Positions 62,977 to 64,000 of a DNA stretch of 64,000 nt are shown piece after piece (the stretch's first letter is position 1; every line of letters starts with the position of its first letter). Source of the DNA: Paragonimus skrjabini miyazakii (Eukaryota > Platyhelminthes > Trematoda > Plagiorchiida > Troglotrematidae); the NCBI GenBank assembly GCA_014338405.1, contig JTDE01000419.1:62001-126000 (forward strand), given 5' to 3'. The notes beneath the pieces were generated by a model. The model was not told the origin of the DNA and did no database searches. It was given only the letters and a program-made list of their open reading frames with translations. Both the position numbers and the translations under genes were made by a program.

Positions 62977-63769
62977 CTAGAAAAGCCACGAGCAAATAAC
63001 TATACGTTTATGAAACCATTACAGAATGCTTTCGAAATATATGTACGACAGCGAAACTAGTGGACGTTCGTTCACAGGGATAGTCAGCGCCCAAAAGTGA
63101 ATAGGCTGTAGATACAGATGTGGGGAAACGACCCACAGAAATCAATCGTTCGCCCTTTTACTCGTAGTGTATCTCTGAAAGCCGTTTTATAATGTAGTGG
63201 TCCTTCCGGAGGTTGTTATAAGAAAATGCACCTTTTTTGATTCCAGGTGTTTCAGTTGTTAAATCTCCCTTGGGAGTAAGAAAGAATACAGTGTTTGACA
63301 AAAATCGTTTATAATCTAAATGCAGCAGTGAGTTTCCAACAGAAACGTTTGAATAACACGCTAATCTTTTTTAGAGTAGTATACATCTGTTTCACTCGTC
63401 ATGCAATGACATGACCAAACATGCGTTTTTGATAAACATTCCACAATGGCAAGCCGTATTGCATTTTTGTAAGTTTAAAGGTAGATATTCTCATACTGGT
63501 ATATTCACTCCATTATAATACCTGAATTGTGGTTGATACACTCAACTAAGCATGCGTGCAGTAGCTGTCTTCAGAAAACCCCGATTTCCAAAATTGCAGG
63601 CAATGGAGTAGTGAATACGCCTTACTAATACTTGGGATACAACTGGAAACGTCAAACATATCAAACAAATTCTTATCTGGTAAATGTTATAAAGAGATTG
63701 CCAGTGATCTGCTCGTTCGTTCAAGCTGATGTTTTACAGATGAATGTGAAATTTCTGAGCTTCCGGCGT

Positions 63770-63850
63770 GACTTCGTAGCTCAGCTGGTAGAGCGCTTGC
63801 CGCGTTTGGGCATGTTGTTTCTGTCGCTGGTTCGAATCCAGCCGGAATCC
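63770..63850 (+). other. tRNA-like sequence (tRNA pseudogene or SINE head)
   Basis: GACTTCG pairs with CGGAATC as an acceptor stem with one mismatch. GCTC/GAGC forms the D stem around AGCTGGTA, and GCTGG-TTCGAAT-CCAGC is a perfect T arm. The polymerase III boxes are therefore intact (A box near 63777-63793, B box GGTTCGAATCC at 63829-63839). The anticodon arm does not fold normally: the best stem leaves a seven-base loop GCGTTTG lacking the invariant T33, and about 11 extra bases before the T arm. It is unlike the minus-strand family at 18093 in sequence. A functional tRNA is unlikely. Confidence 0.65.
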
Positions 63851-64000
63851 AGATTTTTCGCAAATGGATCTCTTCTAGATGATTGTCAGCCAAATTTGCA
63901 GGAAAAGAATGAAGTTAGGATAGACAGCCGCTTCTGAAACTTACGAGAAAAGGCACCTTTATTCACATATACACACACGTGTGCCGTACAATCTATCCAG

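Noticed and set aside
63687..63893. Open frame containing GFEPATETTCPNAASALPAELR on the minus strand
   Set aside because: This is the antisense reading of the tRNA-like sequence, a known source of spurious protein annotations.

Overview
The window reads as eukaryotic intergenic or intronic DNA from a repeat-rich, A+T-rich animal genome. No long intact gene, rRNA, CRISPR array or prokaryotic-style operon is visible. The mobile elements suggest a flatworm, most likely a digenean trematode: a Penelope-like element (PLE) with a GIY-YIG domain, an RTE-like LINE ending in a short ATG repeat, a CR1-like endonuclease remnant, a Gypsy-like gag remnant, and a tRNA-derived short element. The placement is an inference from remembered family resemblance, not from a search. 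Two runs of N (7343-7476 and 28612-28711) mark assembly gaps.

Layout. 242-3275 is a decayed PLE bounded by inverted repeats. It carries two later insertions, each with a clean target-site duplication: a tRNA-derived short element (994-1369, 11-bp duplication) and a 512-bp solo LTR (1630-2141, 5-bp duplication) that splits the YVDD catalytic motif. 5720-6360 holds the worn 3' end of an RTE-like LINE; a better copy lies at 10900-12660. A second solo-LTR family (LTR-A) occurs at 7040-7648, 20924-21232 and 30597-30830. A second PLE 3' end is at 31030-31640. A possible CR1-type endonuclease remnant is at about 34530-34940, and a Gypsy-type gag fragment is on the minus strand at 48569-48808.

The main small-repeat family is a roughly 350-bp element with a tRNA-like A-box/B-box module in its middle. 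The best copy (18093-18444) also has 55-bp terminal inverted repeats and a 4-bp duplication TGTA. More copies lie at 994-1369, 13344-13475, 18718-18910, about 45885-46075 and 62100-62235. An unrelated tRNA-like sequence is at 63770-63850.

Host genes are much less certain. Four minus-strand candidate exons between 45622 and 40795 can be joined in one phase and end at a stop followed by ATTAAA. Further isolated candidate exons are at 36208-36362, 52962-53179 and 62741-62976. None could be assigned a function, and all could be chance open frames. Nothing shows genes working together: the window is best described as layered transposon insertions, with perhaps parts of one or more host genes with long introns.
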